This document shows, piece after piece, positions 40,623 through 49,064 of a stretch of DNA of 64,000 bases; the stretch's first letter is position 1; each line of letters opens with the position of its first letter. The notes beneath the pieces are model-generated. The model ran no database searches. It saw only the letters and a list, made by a program, of their open reading frames with translations, and was not told the origin of the DNA. A program made the translations under genes and the position numbers. Source of the DNA: Rhodopseudomonas palustris (GTDB lineage Bacteria > Pseudomonadota > Alphaproteobacteria > Rhizobiales > Xanthobacteraceae); the NCBI RefSeq assembly GCF_007005445.1, contig NZ_CP041387.1:4727501-4791500 (forward strand), in the 5' to 3' direction.

Positions 40623-41306
40623 TTATTGCCGCAGCATGATCAGCGGATCGGCGCTATCGGGCATTCTGCGCCATTGCGCATTGTCGTCGGCCTCGAATCG
40701 CCAGGTGGTGCCGTTCGGCGCGATCAGCAACATCGCGCCGTGCTCCAGCCGCCACATCGTCGGACCGAAGCCGGAGACTAGCGGATCGCAGCGCGGCTTC
40801 AGGAACGCCTGGAAGTTGTCGGTGCCGGCCTCGGTGTTGGTCAGCGTCAGGGCGCAGATCTGGCGGCCGTTGCCGCGCACCATGGTCCAGTCGCCGATCA
40901 TCTGGTCCATCGATTTGGCGAGCGAGCGGGCGGCGACCAGATTCTGCAGGATGTAGATCCCCTCGCCGTTGCGGTGGCCTTCGAAAATCCCGCTCTCGAC
41001 CTCGGTGAGATCGATCACCGGCTCGCCGTCCGCGGTTTGCAGCCGGACGATGTCGAGGCCCTTGACGTCCCAGGCGGCGATCTCCTTGGTGAACGGCAGG
41101 GTCTTGGCGCAGTCGGGTTCCAGCGTCAGCTTCAGCCCCTTGGCGACCGGTTCGGACGCCAGCGTGACGACGCAGGTCTTGCTGCGCTCGGCGGTCGCCA
41201 GCTCCCACTGCCCGACCAAGTCCTGCTTCATCTTGGATGCGTCTTGCGCCGTCGCGGTCGCCGCGAGCAATGCCGTCAGGATCACCGTGCCGATCGCGCG
41301 TCCCAT
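40623..41306 (-). CDS. Exported protein with two AprI/Inh (Omp19-like) domains
   Basis: 227 residues: signal peptide (1-20, ending ATATAQ) followed by two copies of the Inh beta-barrel. Each copy has the pattern G.W......R...C..TL, a second cysteine in LEPDC or LKPRC, and a later W: Cys45/Cys66 in domain 1 and Cys151/Cys173 in domain 2, probably disulfides. Inh-family proteins inhibit secreted metalloproteases; Brucella Omp19 is related. There is no lipobox. It follows the dehydrogenase gene after two bases, so it appears to belong to the ABC-transporter operon. Confidence 0.75.
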   Translation of the reverse strand: MGRAIGTVILTALLAATATAQDASKMKQDLVGQWELATAERSKTCVVTLASEPVAKGLKLTLEPDCAKTLPFTKEIAAWDVKGLDIVRLQTADGEPVIDLTEVESGIFEGHRNGEGIYILQNLVAARSLAKSMDQMIGDWTMVRGNGRQICALTLTNTEAGTDNFQAFLKPRCDPLVSGFGPTMWRLEHGAMLLIAPNGTTWRFEADDNAQWRRMPDSADPLIMLRQ

Positions 41307-41308
41307 CG

Positions 41309-42295
41309 TCAGCGGCCTTTCACCGGTGTTTCCGCGACCGGCGTCAGCGGCGGCCGGCCCGAGAACCATGCTTTCAGGTTGTCGACCACGAGCTGGTTCA
41401 TCGCATTGCGCGTCACCACCGAGGCCGAGCCGATATGCGGCAGCAGCACGACGTTCGCCATGGTCCGCAGCTCCTCCGGAACGTTCGGCTCGGCCGCGAA
41501 TACGTCGAGACCGGCGGCGAGGATCCTGCCGGATCTCAGCGCGGCGATCAGTGCGTCTTCGTCGATCACCGAGCCGCGCGCGACGTTGATCACCACGCCG
41601 CGCGGCCCGAGCGCGTCGAGCACGTCGGCGTTGATCAACTTCGCTGTCGCCGGACCGCCGGGCGTGATCACCACCAGGGTATCGACCTCTTTGGCCATCT
41701 CGATCAGGTTCGGATAGTGCTGGTAGGCGACGCCGGCCGCCGGATTGCGCGAGTGATACACCACCGGCACCAGCGATGCGTCGAGCCGGCGGGCGATCGC
41801 CTGTCCGATCCGCCCCATCCCGACGATGCCGACCTTGCGGTCGCGCAGCGAGCCGGTGCTGAGCGGATAGTCCTGCGTCTGCCACAGGCCGGCGCGGACA
41901 TATTTGTCGGCGCGCACGAACTCGCGCAAGGTGGCGATCAGCAGCCCGAGCGCGGTGTCGGCAACCTCCTCGGTGAGCACGTCGGGCGTGTTGGTGACGA
42001 CCACGCCGTGTTGCGCCGCCCAGGCCGCATCGACGTGGTCGTAGCCGACCCCGAAACTCGCCACGATCTCCAGCTTCGGAAAGCCCGCCAGCATCGCGGC
42101 GCCGGTCGGCACCAGTCCGGTGACGGCGATGCCGCGGATGCGGCCGCGGACCTCCTCGCTCAGGCCGTCGAGATCGTCCGCGCGCTCGCATTTGTGCAGC
42201 ACATAGCCGTCCGGGAAACCCTGGTCGATCACCTCTTTGCGCGGACCGTAGACGAGCAGATCGATCGGCCCGGACGCATCCGTTTCCCCCGGCAT
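41309..42295 (-). CDS. D-isomer-specific 2-hydroxyacid dehydrogenase
   Basis: 328-residue NAD(P)-dependent oxidoreductase, closest in pattern to glyoxylate/hydroxypyruvate reductases (GhrB/GyaR type). The Rossmann motif is GIVGMGRIGQAIARR (156-170). The catalytic triad is Arg240 (NVARGSVID), Glu269 (AAEPNVP) and His287 (LLPHIGS). The start overlaps the permease stop as TGATG, so it is the fourth gene of a coupled operon. The substrate is presumably linked to the compound imported by the transporter. Confidence 0.9.
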   Translation of the reverse strand: MPGETDASGPIDLLVYGPRKEVIDQGFPDGYVLHKCERADDLDGLSEEVRGRIRGIAVTGLVPTGAAMLAGFPKLEIVASFGVGYDHVDAAWAAQHGVVVTNTPDVLTEEVADTALGLLIATLREFVRADKYVRAGLWQTQDYPLSTGSLRDRKVGIVGMGRIGQAIARRLDASLVPVVYHSRNPAAGVAYQHYPNLIEMAKEVDTLVVITPGGPATAKLINADVLDALGPRGVVINVARGSVIDEDALIAALRSGRILAAGLDVFAAEPNVPEELRTMANVVLLPHIGSASVVTRNAMNQLVVDNLKAWFSGRPPLTPVAETPVKGR

Positions 42296-43119
42296 CAATT
42301 ATCCTTTCCAAGCGCGCTTTCGTGCCAGCGCCGGAGCAGCAGATGCGACACCAGCGCCAGCAGCAGATAGATCACAATGCCCGCCGTCGACAGCAACAGC
42401 AATGCTGCGAACATGCGCGGAATGTTGAGCCGGTATCCGGATTCGGCAATCCGGTAGGCGAGGCCCGAGCCGGCGCCGGCCGAACCGGCGGCGATCTCCG
42501 CCACCACGGCGCCGATCAGCGACAATCCGCCGGCGATGCGCAGGCCGCCGAGGATATAGGGCAGCGCCGCCGGCAGCTTCAGCCGCAGCAGCGTCTGCCA
42601 GCGCGAGGCGCCGTACAGCCGGAACAGCCCGGCCAGATTGCGGTCGACCGAATTCAGTCCCAGCGTGGTGTTGGACAGCACCGGGAAGAACGCCACGATC
42701 CAGGCGCAGACGATCACCGCGGTTTCCTGCGGCAGATAGATCAGCAGCAACGGTGCGATCGCGATCACCGGCGTAACCTGCAGCACCACCGCATAGGGAA
42801 ACAGCGAGAATTCGAGCAGCCGGGACTGGTTGAACAGCAGCCCCAGCGCGATGCCGCCGGCCGCGGCGGCGACGAAGCCTTCCAGTGTGGTCCGCAGGGT
42901 GGTGAGCAGCGAGCCGAACAGCACCGGCCAGTCCTGGATCAGCGTCGAGGCGACCAGGAGCGGTCCCGGCAACACATAAGGCGGGATCTGATTGAGCCGC
43001 ACCACCAGATCCCACGCCACGATCACGGCGAGCAGGACAACGACCGGCAGCACCACGCGCAGCCCGGCACGGGCGCCAAGCGGCTGTACATCGTCACGCG
43101 AGGCGGGCACGGCGCTCAC
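42295..43119 (-). CDS. ABC transporter permease (SsuC/TauC type)
   Basis: 274-residue inner-membrane component of a BPD-type importer, with about six hydrophobic segments. The cytoplasmic EAA-like loop that contacts the ATPase is FRLYGASRWQTLLRLKLPAALPYILGGLRIA. The start is a GTG overlapping the ATPase stop (GTGA); the longer open frame into the ATPase gene is a shadow. Together with the ATPase and NMT1-like binding protein it forms an uptake system of the nitrate/sulfonate/pyrimidine family. Confidence 0.92.
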   Translation of the reverse strand: MSAVPASRDDVQPLGARAGLRVVLPVVVLLAVIVAWDLVVRLNQIPPYVLPGPLLVASTLIQDWPVLFGSLLTTLRTTLEGFVAAAAGGIALGLLFNQSRLLEFSLFPYAVVLQVTPVIAIAPLLLIYLPQETAVIVCAWIVAFFPVLSNTTLGLNSVDRNLAGLFRLYGASRWQTLLRLKLPAALPYILGGLRIAGGLSLIGAVVAEIAAGSAGAGSGLAYRIAESGYRLNIPRMFAALLLLSTAGIVIYLLLALVSHLLLRRWHESALGKDN

Positions 43120-43946
43120 GTCCGCGCCACCGCGGAAGGCCGCGCGGGCTCGCTCGACGACGCCAGCGCGCGTGAAACCTCCCGGCATCGCGCCGCGTAA
43201 TCGGCCGACAGCCGAAATTCCTCGCCGCGTGACCGCGGTGCATCGATGTCGAAGGTGGCGGCGATCCGGCCCGGCCGCGGCGTCATCACCACCACGCGCT
43301 GCGACAGATACACCGACTCGAACACCGAATGGGTGACGAACACCACGGTCATCTGCAATTCGTCCCACAGCGTCAGCAGGTCGTCATTGAGTCGGAATCG
43401 GGTGATCTCGTCGAGTGCGGCGAACGGCTCGTCCATCAGCAGGATGTCGGGTCTGGTCACGAGGGCGCGCGCCAGCGACGCCCGCATCTTCATGCCGCCC
43501 GACAGCTCACGCGGAAATGCATCCGCGAAGTCGGACAGGTCGACCCGGGCCAGCACCTCGTCGACCCGCCGGTCGATCTCGGCGCCGGCGACGTGCGCCA
43601 GCTTCAGCGGCAAAGCGACGTTGTGGCGGACGCTCGCCCACGGCATCAGCGTCGGCTCCTGGAATACGAAGCCGACCGGGTGTTCGCCGCGTCCGCGCGG
43701 CGACGCAGTCCCGACCTCGATCCGCCCTGAAGAAGGGCGTGTGAGGCCGGCGATCATCCGCAGCGCCGTCGATTTGCCGCATCCGGACGGCCCGAGCAGC
43801 GACACGAACTCGCCGCGGCCGATGTCGAGATCGACAGGGCCGAGCGCCAGCGTGCCGCTGCGATAGGTCTTGGTGATGCGGCGAAGTTCGATCGCCGGCC
43901 CGGTGGCGTCGGCATCCGCAACGGACGATCGCGGCGACGAGGCCAT
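43116..43946 (-). CDS. ABC transporter ATP-binding protein (SsuB/TauB type)
   Basis: 276-residue ATPase. Walker A LGPSGCGKST (51-60), Q-loop FQEPTLMPW, signature LSGGMKMRASLARAL, Walker B LLMDEPFAALD and the switch His in FVTHSVFESVYL are complete. This pattern belongs to the sulfonate/nitrate/thiamine-precursor importer class. It overlaps the permease by four bases and begins eight bases after the binding-protein stop. Confidence 0.94.
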   Translation of the reverse strand: MASSPRSSVADADATGPAIELRRITKTYRSGTLALGPVDLDIGRGEFVSLLGPSGCGKSTALRMIAGLTRPSSGRIEVGTASPRGRGEHPVGFVFQEPTLMPWASVRHNVALPLKLAHVAGAEIDRRVDEVLARVDLSDFADAFPRELSGGMKMRASLARALVTRPDILLMDEPFAALDEITRFRLNDDLLTLWDELQMTVVFVTHSVFESVYLSQRVVVMTPRPGRIAATFDIDAPRSRGEEFRLSADYAARCREVSRALASSSEPARPSAVART

Positions 43947-43954
43947 CTGGCCGG

Positions 43955-45085
43955 CTATTTCTGCTTCGGGCGCAGATCGACGCCGACGCCTTTGTTGACG
44001 AACTGCAGGGTGTAGGCTTTGCGGAAATCCAGATTGCGCGCCACCACCCCGGCGCGGGCCATCTTGTCGAAATAAGACGCGTAGCGCGCGTCGGTCATCG
44101 CGCCGATCCCATTCTTGATGGCGTCGCCGGAATCGACGATGCCGTATTCTTTCATCTTGTCGACCGAATAGGCCAGCATCTCGTCGGTCATTTCCGGATT
44201 GAGCTGCTTGATCATCGCATTGCCGGCGGAATTATCGCCGTACAAATAGTGATACCAGCCGACGATCGAGGCGTCGACGAAGCGCTGGATCATGTCGGGA
44301 TTCTTGTCGATCAGATCGCGGCGGGTCTCGATCAGGGTCGAGTAGCCGTTCAGCCCGTAGTCGGCGAGCAGCAGCACGCTCGGCTTGAATTTGGCGGCCT
44401 GCTCGACCGTGAACGGTTCGGAGGTGACGTAGCCCTGCATCGCGCTGCGCCGGTCGATGATGAAGGGTTGCGGGTTGAAGGTATAGGGTTTCACCTTGGC
44501 TTCGCTGAAGCCGTATTCGGACTTCAGCCACTGGAAGTAGCTGGTGATGCCTTCCTTGGAGACGAACAGCGTCAGCGGCTTCAGGTCGGTGATGGTCTCG
44601 ACCCGCGCCTCCGGATGCGAGACGAACACCTGCGGATCCTTCTGGAACATCGCGGCGATCGCCACCACCGGCACGTTGTTGGCGACCGCGTCCAAGGATT
44701 GCAGCGTGTTGGCGGTCATGAAGAAATCGAGCTTGCCGGCGATCAGCAGCGTGCGATTGTTGACGTTGGGTCCGCCCGGCACGATGGTCACGTCGAGGCC
44801 GTAGGCCTTGTAGGTGCCGTCGGCGACCGCCTGAAAGAACCCGCCGTGCTCGGCCTCGGCGACCCAGTTGGTGCCGAACGAGATCTTGTCGAAGCCGCCC
44901 TCCGGCACCTTGCGCACCGGCTGCACCTTCGGGGGCGCCGGCTTCTTCGGCGGGGGCGGAGGCGGGGGAGCCTTTTCCGCAGCGGGCTTCTCCGCGGCAG
45001 GCGGCGGTGAGGCGTGGACCGGCAGCGCCAACAGAGCCACGACGACAGCCCCGGTTAACGCTCGCAGCAGGAAGGCGGGGGGCAT
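43955..45085 (-). CDS. NMT1/THI5-like periplasmic binding protein
   Basis: 376-residue substrate-binding component. A signal peptide (about 1-25, ALPVHA) is followed by an unusual linker of about 35 residues rich in Pro, Lys and Ala, with seven prolines in a row, before the binding domain (from about 65, FDKISFGTNWVAEAEHGGFFQAVADG). NMT1-like proteins bind pyrimidines, sulfonates, nitrate or aromatic acids, so the ligand is open. GGGAG seven bases upstream supports the ATG giving MPPAFLLR. First gene of the operon, divergent from the creatininase-like gene. Confidence 0.88.
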   Translation of the reverse strand: MPPAFLLRALTGAVVVALLALPVHASPPPAAEKPAAEKAPPPPPPPKKPAPPKVQPVRKVPEGGFDKISFGTNWVAEAEHGGFFQAVADGTYKAYGLDVTIVPGGPNVNNRTLLIAGKLDFFMTANTLQSLDAVANNVPVVAIAAMFQKDPQVFVSHPEARVETITDLKPLTLFVSKEGITSYFQWLKSEYGFSEAKVKPYTFNPQPFIIDRRSAMQGYVTSEPFTVEQAAKFKPSVLLLADYGLNGYSTLIETRRDLIDKNPDMIQRFVDASIVGWYHYLYGDNSAGNAMIKQLNPEMTDEMLAYSVDKMKEYGIVDSGDAIKNGIGAMTDARYASYFDKMARAGVVARNLDFRKAYTLQFVNKGVGVDLRPKQK

Positions 45086-45212
45086 GATTGGACTCCCTCG
45101 ATCGTTTTGGCCCATGATGCGGCCGCAGGCGGCACGGATTCGAGCGTTTCAGGATTGATAGCGAAACAATGCGGGCATTTGAACCACTCCCTGTCCGGGT
45201 CACGTCCCGCCG

Positions 45213-46025
45213 ATGACCGCGCTGCCGCCGCGTGACTGGTGCGCGATCCGCTGGCCGGAGATCGCCGATTCGCAACCCGAGCGCTGGATCGCGGTGCTGC
45301 CGCTGGCGGCGACCGAGCAGCACGGGCCGCATCTGCCGCTGTCGACCGACGTCGATATCGCCGAAGCCTATCTGGCGCGGGTGCACGAATTCTTGCCGGC
45401 GGAGCTGCCGGCGAGCTTCCTGCCGCTGCAGGCGATCGGGCTGTCGACCGAACATCTGGCGTTTCCCGGCACGCTGACGCTGTCGGCGGAAACCGCGCTC
45501 CGCGTCTGGACCGAGATCGGTGACAGTGTCGCCCGCGCCGGGGTGCGCAAGCTGGTGATGGTGACCAGCCATGGCGGCAACAGCGCGGCGATGGGCCTGG
45601 TGGCGCAGGAGCTGCGGGCGCGGCACCGGATGCTGGTGGTGACCACTGGCTGGGCGCGGTTCGGCGTGCCGGACGGACTGTTCACCGCCGACGAGCTGCG
45701 CCACGGCATTCACGGCGGCGCGGTCGAGACCTCGATCATGCTGGCGCACGCGCCGGCGCTGGTCCGCACCGACAGGCTCGCCGAGTTTCGTGCGGCCAGC
45801 GTCGCGATGGAGCAGCAGTATCGCTGGTTGTCGGCGCAGCGGCCGGCACCGTTCGCCTGGGCGGCCGAAGATCTGCACCCGGGCGGCGCAATCGGCGACG
45901 CCACCGCCGCGACCGCCGCAAAGGGGCGGCAGTTGCTCGATCACGGCGCCCGCGCATTCTGCGAGCTGCTGGACGACATCCACCGCTTCGACCTCGCCGC
46001 ACTCAGCAACACGCCGCGCGTTTGA
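45213..46025 (+). CDS. Creatininase-family amidohydrolase
   Basis: 270-residue metal-dependent hydrolase. Metal ligands are predicted as Glu35 and His37 (ATEQHGPHLPLSTD), Asp46, the His of SHGGNSAA and the Glu of GIHGGAVETS. The family includes creatinine amidohydrolase, formamidopyrimidine-type deformylases of riboflavin/F420 synthesis and MftE peptidase, so the name is structural only. Divergence from the ABC importer genes (127-base gap) suggests a shared regulator and a role in cleaving a cyclic or linear amide taken up by it. Confidence 0.85.
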   Translation: MTALPPRDWCAIRWPEIADSQPERWIAVLPLAATEQHGPHLPLSTDVDIAEAYLARVHEFLPAELPASFLPLQAIGLSTEHLAFPGTLTLSAETALRVWTEIGDSVARAGVRKLVMVTSHGGNSAAMGLVAQELRARHRMLVVTTGWARFGVPDGLFTADELRHGIHGGAVETSIMLAHAPALVRTDRLAEFRAASVAMEQQYRWLSAQRPAPFAWAAEDLHPGGAIGDATAATAAKGRQLLDHGARAFCELLDDIHRFDLAALSNTPRV

Positions 46026-46027
46026 GC

Positions 46028-46098
46028 AGCGTTGCGAGCGAGGCAAATAGTCCAGGGCCGCATGCTGCGTCGGTGGCTTCGCTCCGCGCGATGACGTA
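46028..46098. repeat. Possible REP-like element, single copy (family C)
   Basis: Between the convergent ends of the creatininase-like and GltB2-like genes. It resembles the common Bradyrhizobium intergenic palindrome (GCGAGCGAGGCAA ... TGGCTTCGCTCCGCGCGATGACG). Only one copy occurs here, so the assignment rests on recall. Confidence 0.35.
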
Positions 46099-46110
46099 GA
46101 ACGAGCCCGG

Positions 46111-47742
46111 TCAGCACACCGGTGCAAAGCTCTCGGCCCGGGCCATCGCCCAGGCCCGTTTGAAACGGGCATCGTCGGTGCCGTTCAGCAATTCGCCCGA
46201 ACGCAGCGCCGGATAGAGCTGCGCCAGCGACACCACGTCGGACGACGAGGTCCGCTGCGAGAAGTGATACGGGCGGATGTCGCGCGGATGGTCGAGGCCG
46301 GCTGCCGCGACCAGCTCGCCCAACGCCTGCAGCGTCGCACGGTGATAGTTGTAAACCCGCTCCAGCTTGTGCGGCACCACCAGGGCGCGGTAGCGCGTCG
46401 GCTCCTGGGTGGTCACTCCGGTCGGGCAGCGATCGGTGTGGCAGCTCAGCGACTGGATGCAGCCGAGGGCGAACATGAAGCCGCGAGCCGAGTTGCACCA
46501 GTCGGCGCCGAGCGCCATGGCGCGCGCCATGTCGAAGCCGGTGGCGATCTTGCCGGAGGCGCCGAGCTTGATGCGGTCGCGGGCGCCGATCCCGACCAGC
46601 GCGTTGTGGACGAAGCTGACGCCGTCGCGCATCGGCATGCCGAGGTGGTCCATGAATTCGAGCGGCGCGGCGCCGGTGCCGCCTTCCTTGCCGTCGACCA
46701 CGATGAAGTCCGGATAGATTCCGGTGGCGAGCATCGCCTTGCAGATCGCCAGAAACTCCCAGGGATGGCCGACGCAGAGCTTGAAGCCGGCCGGCTTGCC
46801 GCCGGCGAGGCGGCGCATCTCGGCGATGAACCGCATCATCTCGATCGGCGTCGAGAATGCCTTGTGATAGGGCGGCGAGACGCAATCTTCGTCCATGCCG
46901 ACGCCGCGGATCTGCGCGATCTCCTCGGAGATCTTGGCCATCGGCAGCACGCCGCCATGGCCCGGCTTGGCGCCCTGGCTGACTTTCAGCTCGACCATCT
47001 TGATCTGGTCGTCGGCCGCGACGCGGGCGAACGCCTCGGGATCGAACCGTCCGTCGCGGGTGCGGCAGCCGAAGTAACCGGAGCCGATCTCCCAGATCAG
47101 ATCGCCGCCGGCCTCGCGGTGATAAGGGCTGACGCCGCCCTCGCCGGTGTCGTGCGCGAAGCCGCCCTTTCGGGCGCCGGCGTTGAGGGCGCGGATCGCG
47201 TTGGGGCTCAGCGCGCCGTAACTCATCGCCGAGATGTTCAATACCGAGGCGGAATAAGGCCTGGCGCAATCCGGCCCGCCGATCGAGATCCGGAACGGCT
47301 CGGCAGCGTGCGGCCGCGGCGCCACCGAATGGTGCATCCACTCATAGCCGTCGCCATAGACGTCCTTCTGAGTCCCGAACGGCCGCTTGTCGAGCTCCAT
47401 CTTGGCGCGCTGATAGATCAGCGCGCGGGTGTCGCGGCTGAACGGCTTTCCGTCCTTCTCGCTCTCGAAGAAGTACTGCCGCATCTCGGGGCGCATCTCC
47501 TCAAGCAGGAAGCGCAGATGCGCGGCGATCGGGTAGTTGCGCAGCACCGCGTGGCTGGTCTGCAAGAGGTCGTGGATGCCGAGAACGGTGAGGGCGCCGA
47601 ACACCAGCAGCGGCGCCAGCACCACGGCGAACAGCGGCGTGTGGAAGTCGATCACCGCGATCGCGGCGAGCAGCGCGGTGATCACGGAACAGACGGTGAG
47701 AACGATATAGCGCGGCGAGAGCGGAAGCAGCAGCAAACCCAT
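46111..47742 (-). CDS. Membrane-anchored FMN-binding glutamate synthase-like protein (GltB2 type)
   Basis: 543 residues. Two hydrophobic helices (about 10-60) precede the FMN-binding, synthase-type TIM barrel of glutamate synthase: ISAMSYGALSPNAIRALN, ELKVSQGAKPGHGGVLP, DFIVVDGKEGGTGAAPLEF. The Fe-S cysteines are present in GCIQSLSCHTDRCPTGVTTQ, matching the 3Fe-4S motif of GltB. The N-terminal glutaminase domain and C-terminal GXG helix of true GltB are absent, so ammonia must come from elsewhere or the reaction differs. Physiological role unknown. Divergent from the ATP-grasp gene. Confidence 0.88.
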   Translation of the reverse strand: MGLLLLPLSPRYIVLTVCSVITALLAAIAVIDFHTPLFAVVLAPLLVFGALTVLGIHDLLQTSHAVLRNYPIAAHLRFLLEEMRPEMRQYFFESEKDGKPFSRDTRALIYQRAKMELDKRPFGTQKDVYGDGYEWMHHSVAPRPHAAEPFRISIGGPDCARPYSASVLNISAMSYGALSPNAIRALNAGARKGGFAHDTGEGGVSPYHREAGGDLIWEIGSGYFGCRTRDGRFDPEAFARVAADDQIKMVELKVSQGAKPGHGGVLPMAKISEEIAQIRGVGMDEDCVSPPYHKAFSTPIEMMRFIAEMRRLAGGKPAGFKLCVGHPWEFLAICKAMLATGIYPDFIVVDGKEGGTGAAPLEFMDHLGMPMRDGVSFVHNALVGIGARDRIKLGASGKIATGFDMARAMALGADWCNSARGFMFALGCIQSLSCHTDRCPTGVTTQEPTRYRALVVPHKLERVYNYHRATLQALGELVAAAGLDHPRDIRPYHFSQRTSSSDVVSLAQLYPALRSGELLNGTDDARFKRAWAMARAESFAPVC

Positions 47743-48022
47743 GGAATCCCCGCGGGACCGGCAGGACGCAACGTCCGATCAGCCGCAGCGGGAAGCCCCG
47801 CGCATCGACCGGCGGCGACCGGGCGCGCTGTATAGCACGGCCGAGTGGCCTCGATAACCTCGGGCCTTCCGCGATCATCCGGTCACGCAGACGTCGCAAT
47901 CCTATCGCCGGGCCGCCGCGCGGTGCGGTTCGGCTTGACATTTCGCCGCCCCGAAGCGATCCACCGCGCGCCCGCCGGCGGCCCTTTGCTGCGCCGGTCA
48001 CCGCCTGTTGACGAGAGCCCCG

Positions 48023-48973
48023 ATGCAATATGCCGATCGCGTGATCGTCCGGATCGTCGAAGCCTATTGCGGCGCGCGCGGCGTCGACGTCACGCTCGAG
48101 CTCGACGGCTGGCTGATCGTGCTCGCCAAGGGCGACGCCCGGCACTTCATCTATGGCTACGATTTCGGGCTGAACAGCTCGGTGACTCATCGCCTCGCCA
48201 ACGACAAGGCGGCGACCGCCGACATCCTTGGCGCGGCGGGCATCGCCTGCGTGCCGCACCGGCTGTTCATGAATCACGAGCATTTCAAATACGTGCCGGA
48301 CAGAGGCCATTGGTCGGCGATGCTGGAGATGCTGCGCGACCATCCGGCCGGGCTGGTGCTGAAGCCGAACGAAGGCACCTGCGGCCATCTGGTATTCAAG
48401 GCGACGACCGAGCTGGAGCTGGAGCGCGCCGCGGCCGCGGTCTTCGCCGCCAATCAGAATCTGGCGATCGCGCCGTATTTCGACATCGCCCGCGAAGTCC
48501 GGGTGATCCTGCTCGATCGGGCGCCGCTGGTGGTTTACGAAAAAAAGCGCCCGGCGATCATCGGCGATGGCGAGCGCAGCGCGCTGCAGCTTCTGATCGG
48601 CGCGGTGCCGGCGGACCGGCTCGGCACCGTGCTGGCGAATCTGCCGGCGGGCCACGCCGCGCTGGATGCGGTGGTGCCGGCCGGCGCACAGTTCCCGCTC
48701 GACTGGCGGCACAATCTGGAGTTCGGCGCCGAGCCCGAACTGATCGGCGATGGAGAGCTGCGCACCGCGTGCGTGGCGATCGCCGCCGAGGCCGCCGACG
48801 CGATCGGCCTCGGCTTCGGCGCCGTCGATGTGGTGTGGACCGCGCAAGGACCGCGCGTGCTGGAGATCAACTCCGGCGTGATGATCGAATCGCTCAGCCG
48901 CCGATTTCCGGACCTTGCCGAGCAGGTCTACACCCGGGCGCTCGACCGCGTGATGCAGGCATTGCCGGCTTAA
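48023..48973 (+). CDS. ATP-grasp ligase-like protein
   Basis: 316-residue protein with the RimK/cyanophycin-synthetase type ATP-grasp fold. Seen are the lysine of the central domain in VLKPNEGTCGHLVFKA, PYFDIAREVRVILLDRAPLVVYEKKRP, and the Mg-binding VLEINSGVMIESL. Such enzymes join a carboxylate to an amine or thiol using ATP; neither substrate is evident. GAGAG five bases before the ATG supports this start over an upstream TTG. Divergent from the GltB2-like gene across 280 bases. Confidence 0.78.
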   Translation: MQYADRVIVRIVEAYCGARGVDVTLELDGWLIVLAKGDARHFIYGYDFGLNSSVTHRLANDKAATADILGAAGIACVPHRLFMNHEHFKYVPDRGHWSAMLEMLRDHPAGLVLKPNEGTCGHLVFKATTELELERAAAAVFAANQNLAIAPYFDIAREVRVILLDRAPLVVYEKKRPAIIGDGERSALQLLIGAVPADRLGTVLANLPAGHAALDAVVPAGAQFPLDWRHNLEFGAEPELIGDGELRTACVAIAAEAADAIGLGFGAVDVVWTAQGPRVLEINSGVMIESLSRRFPDLAEQVYTRALDRVMQALPA

Positions 48974-49064
48974 AGGCGCAGCCTGCGCGCGCCGATTTCC
49001 TTTCGGCGCGGATCAACTAAGATCGCGTCGCGTCCGCATTCCCATCAAACAAACAAGGAAGCTC

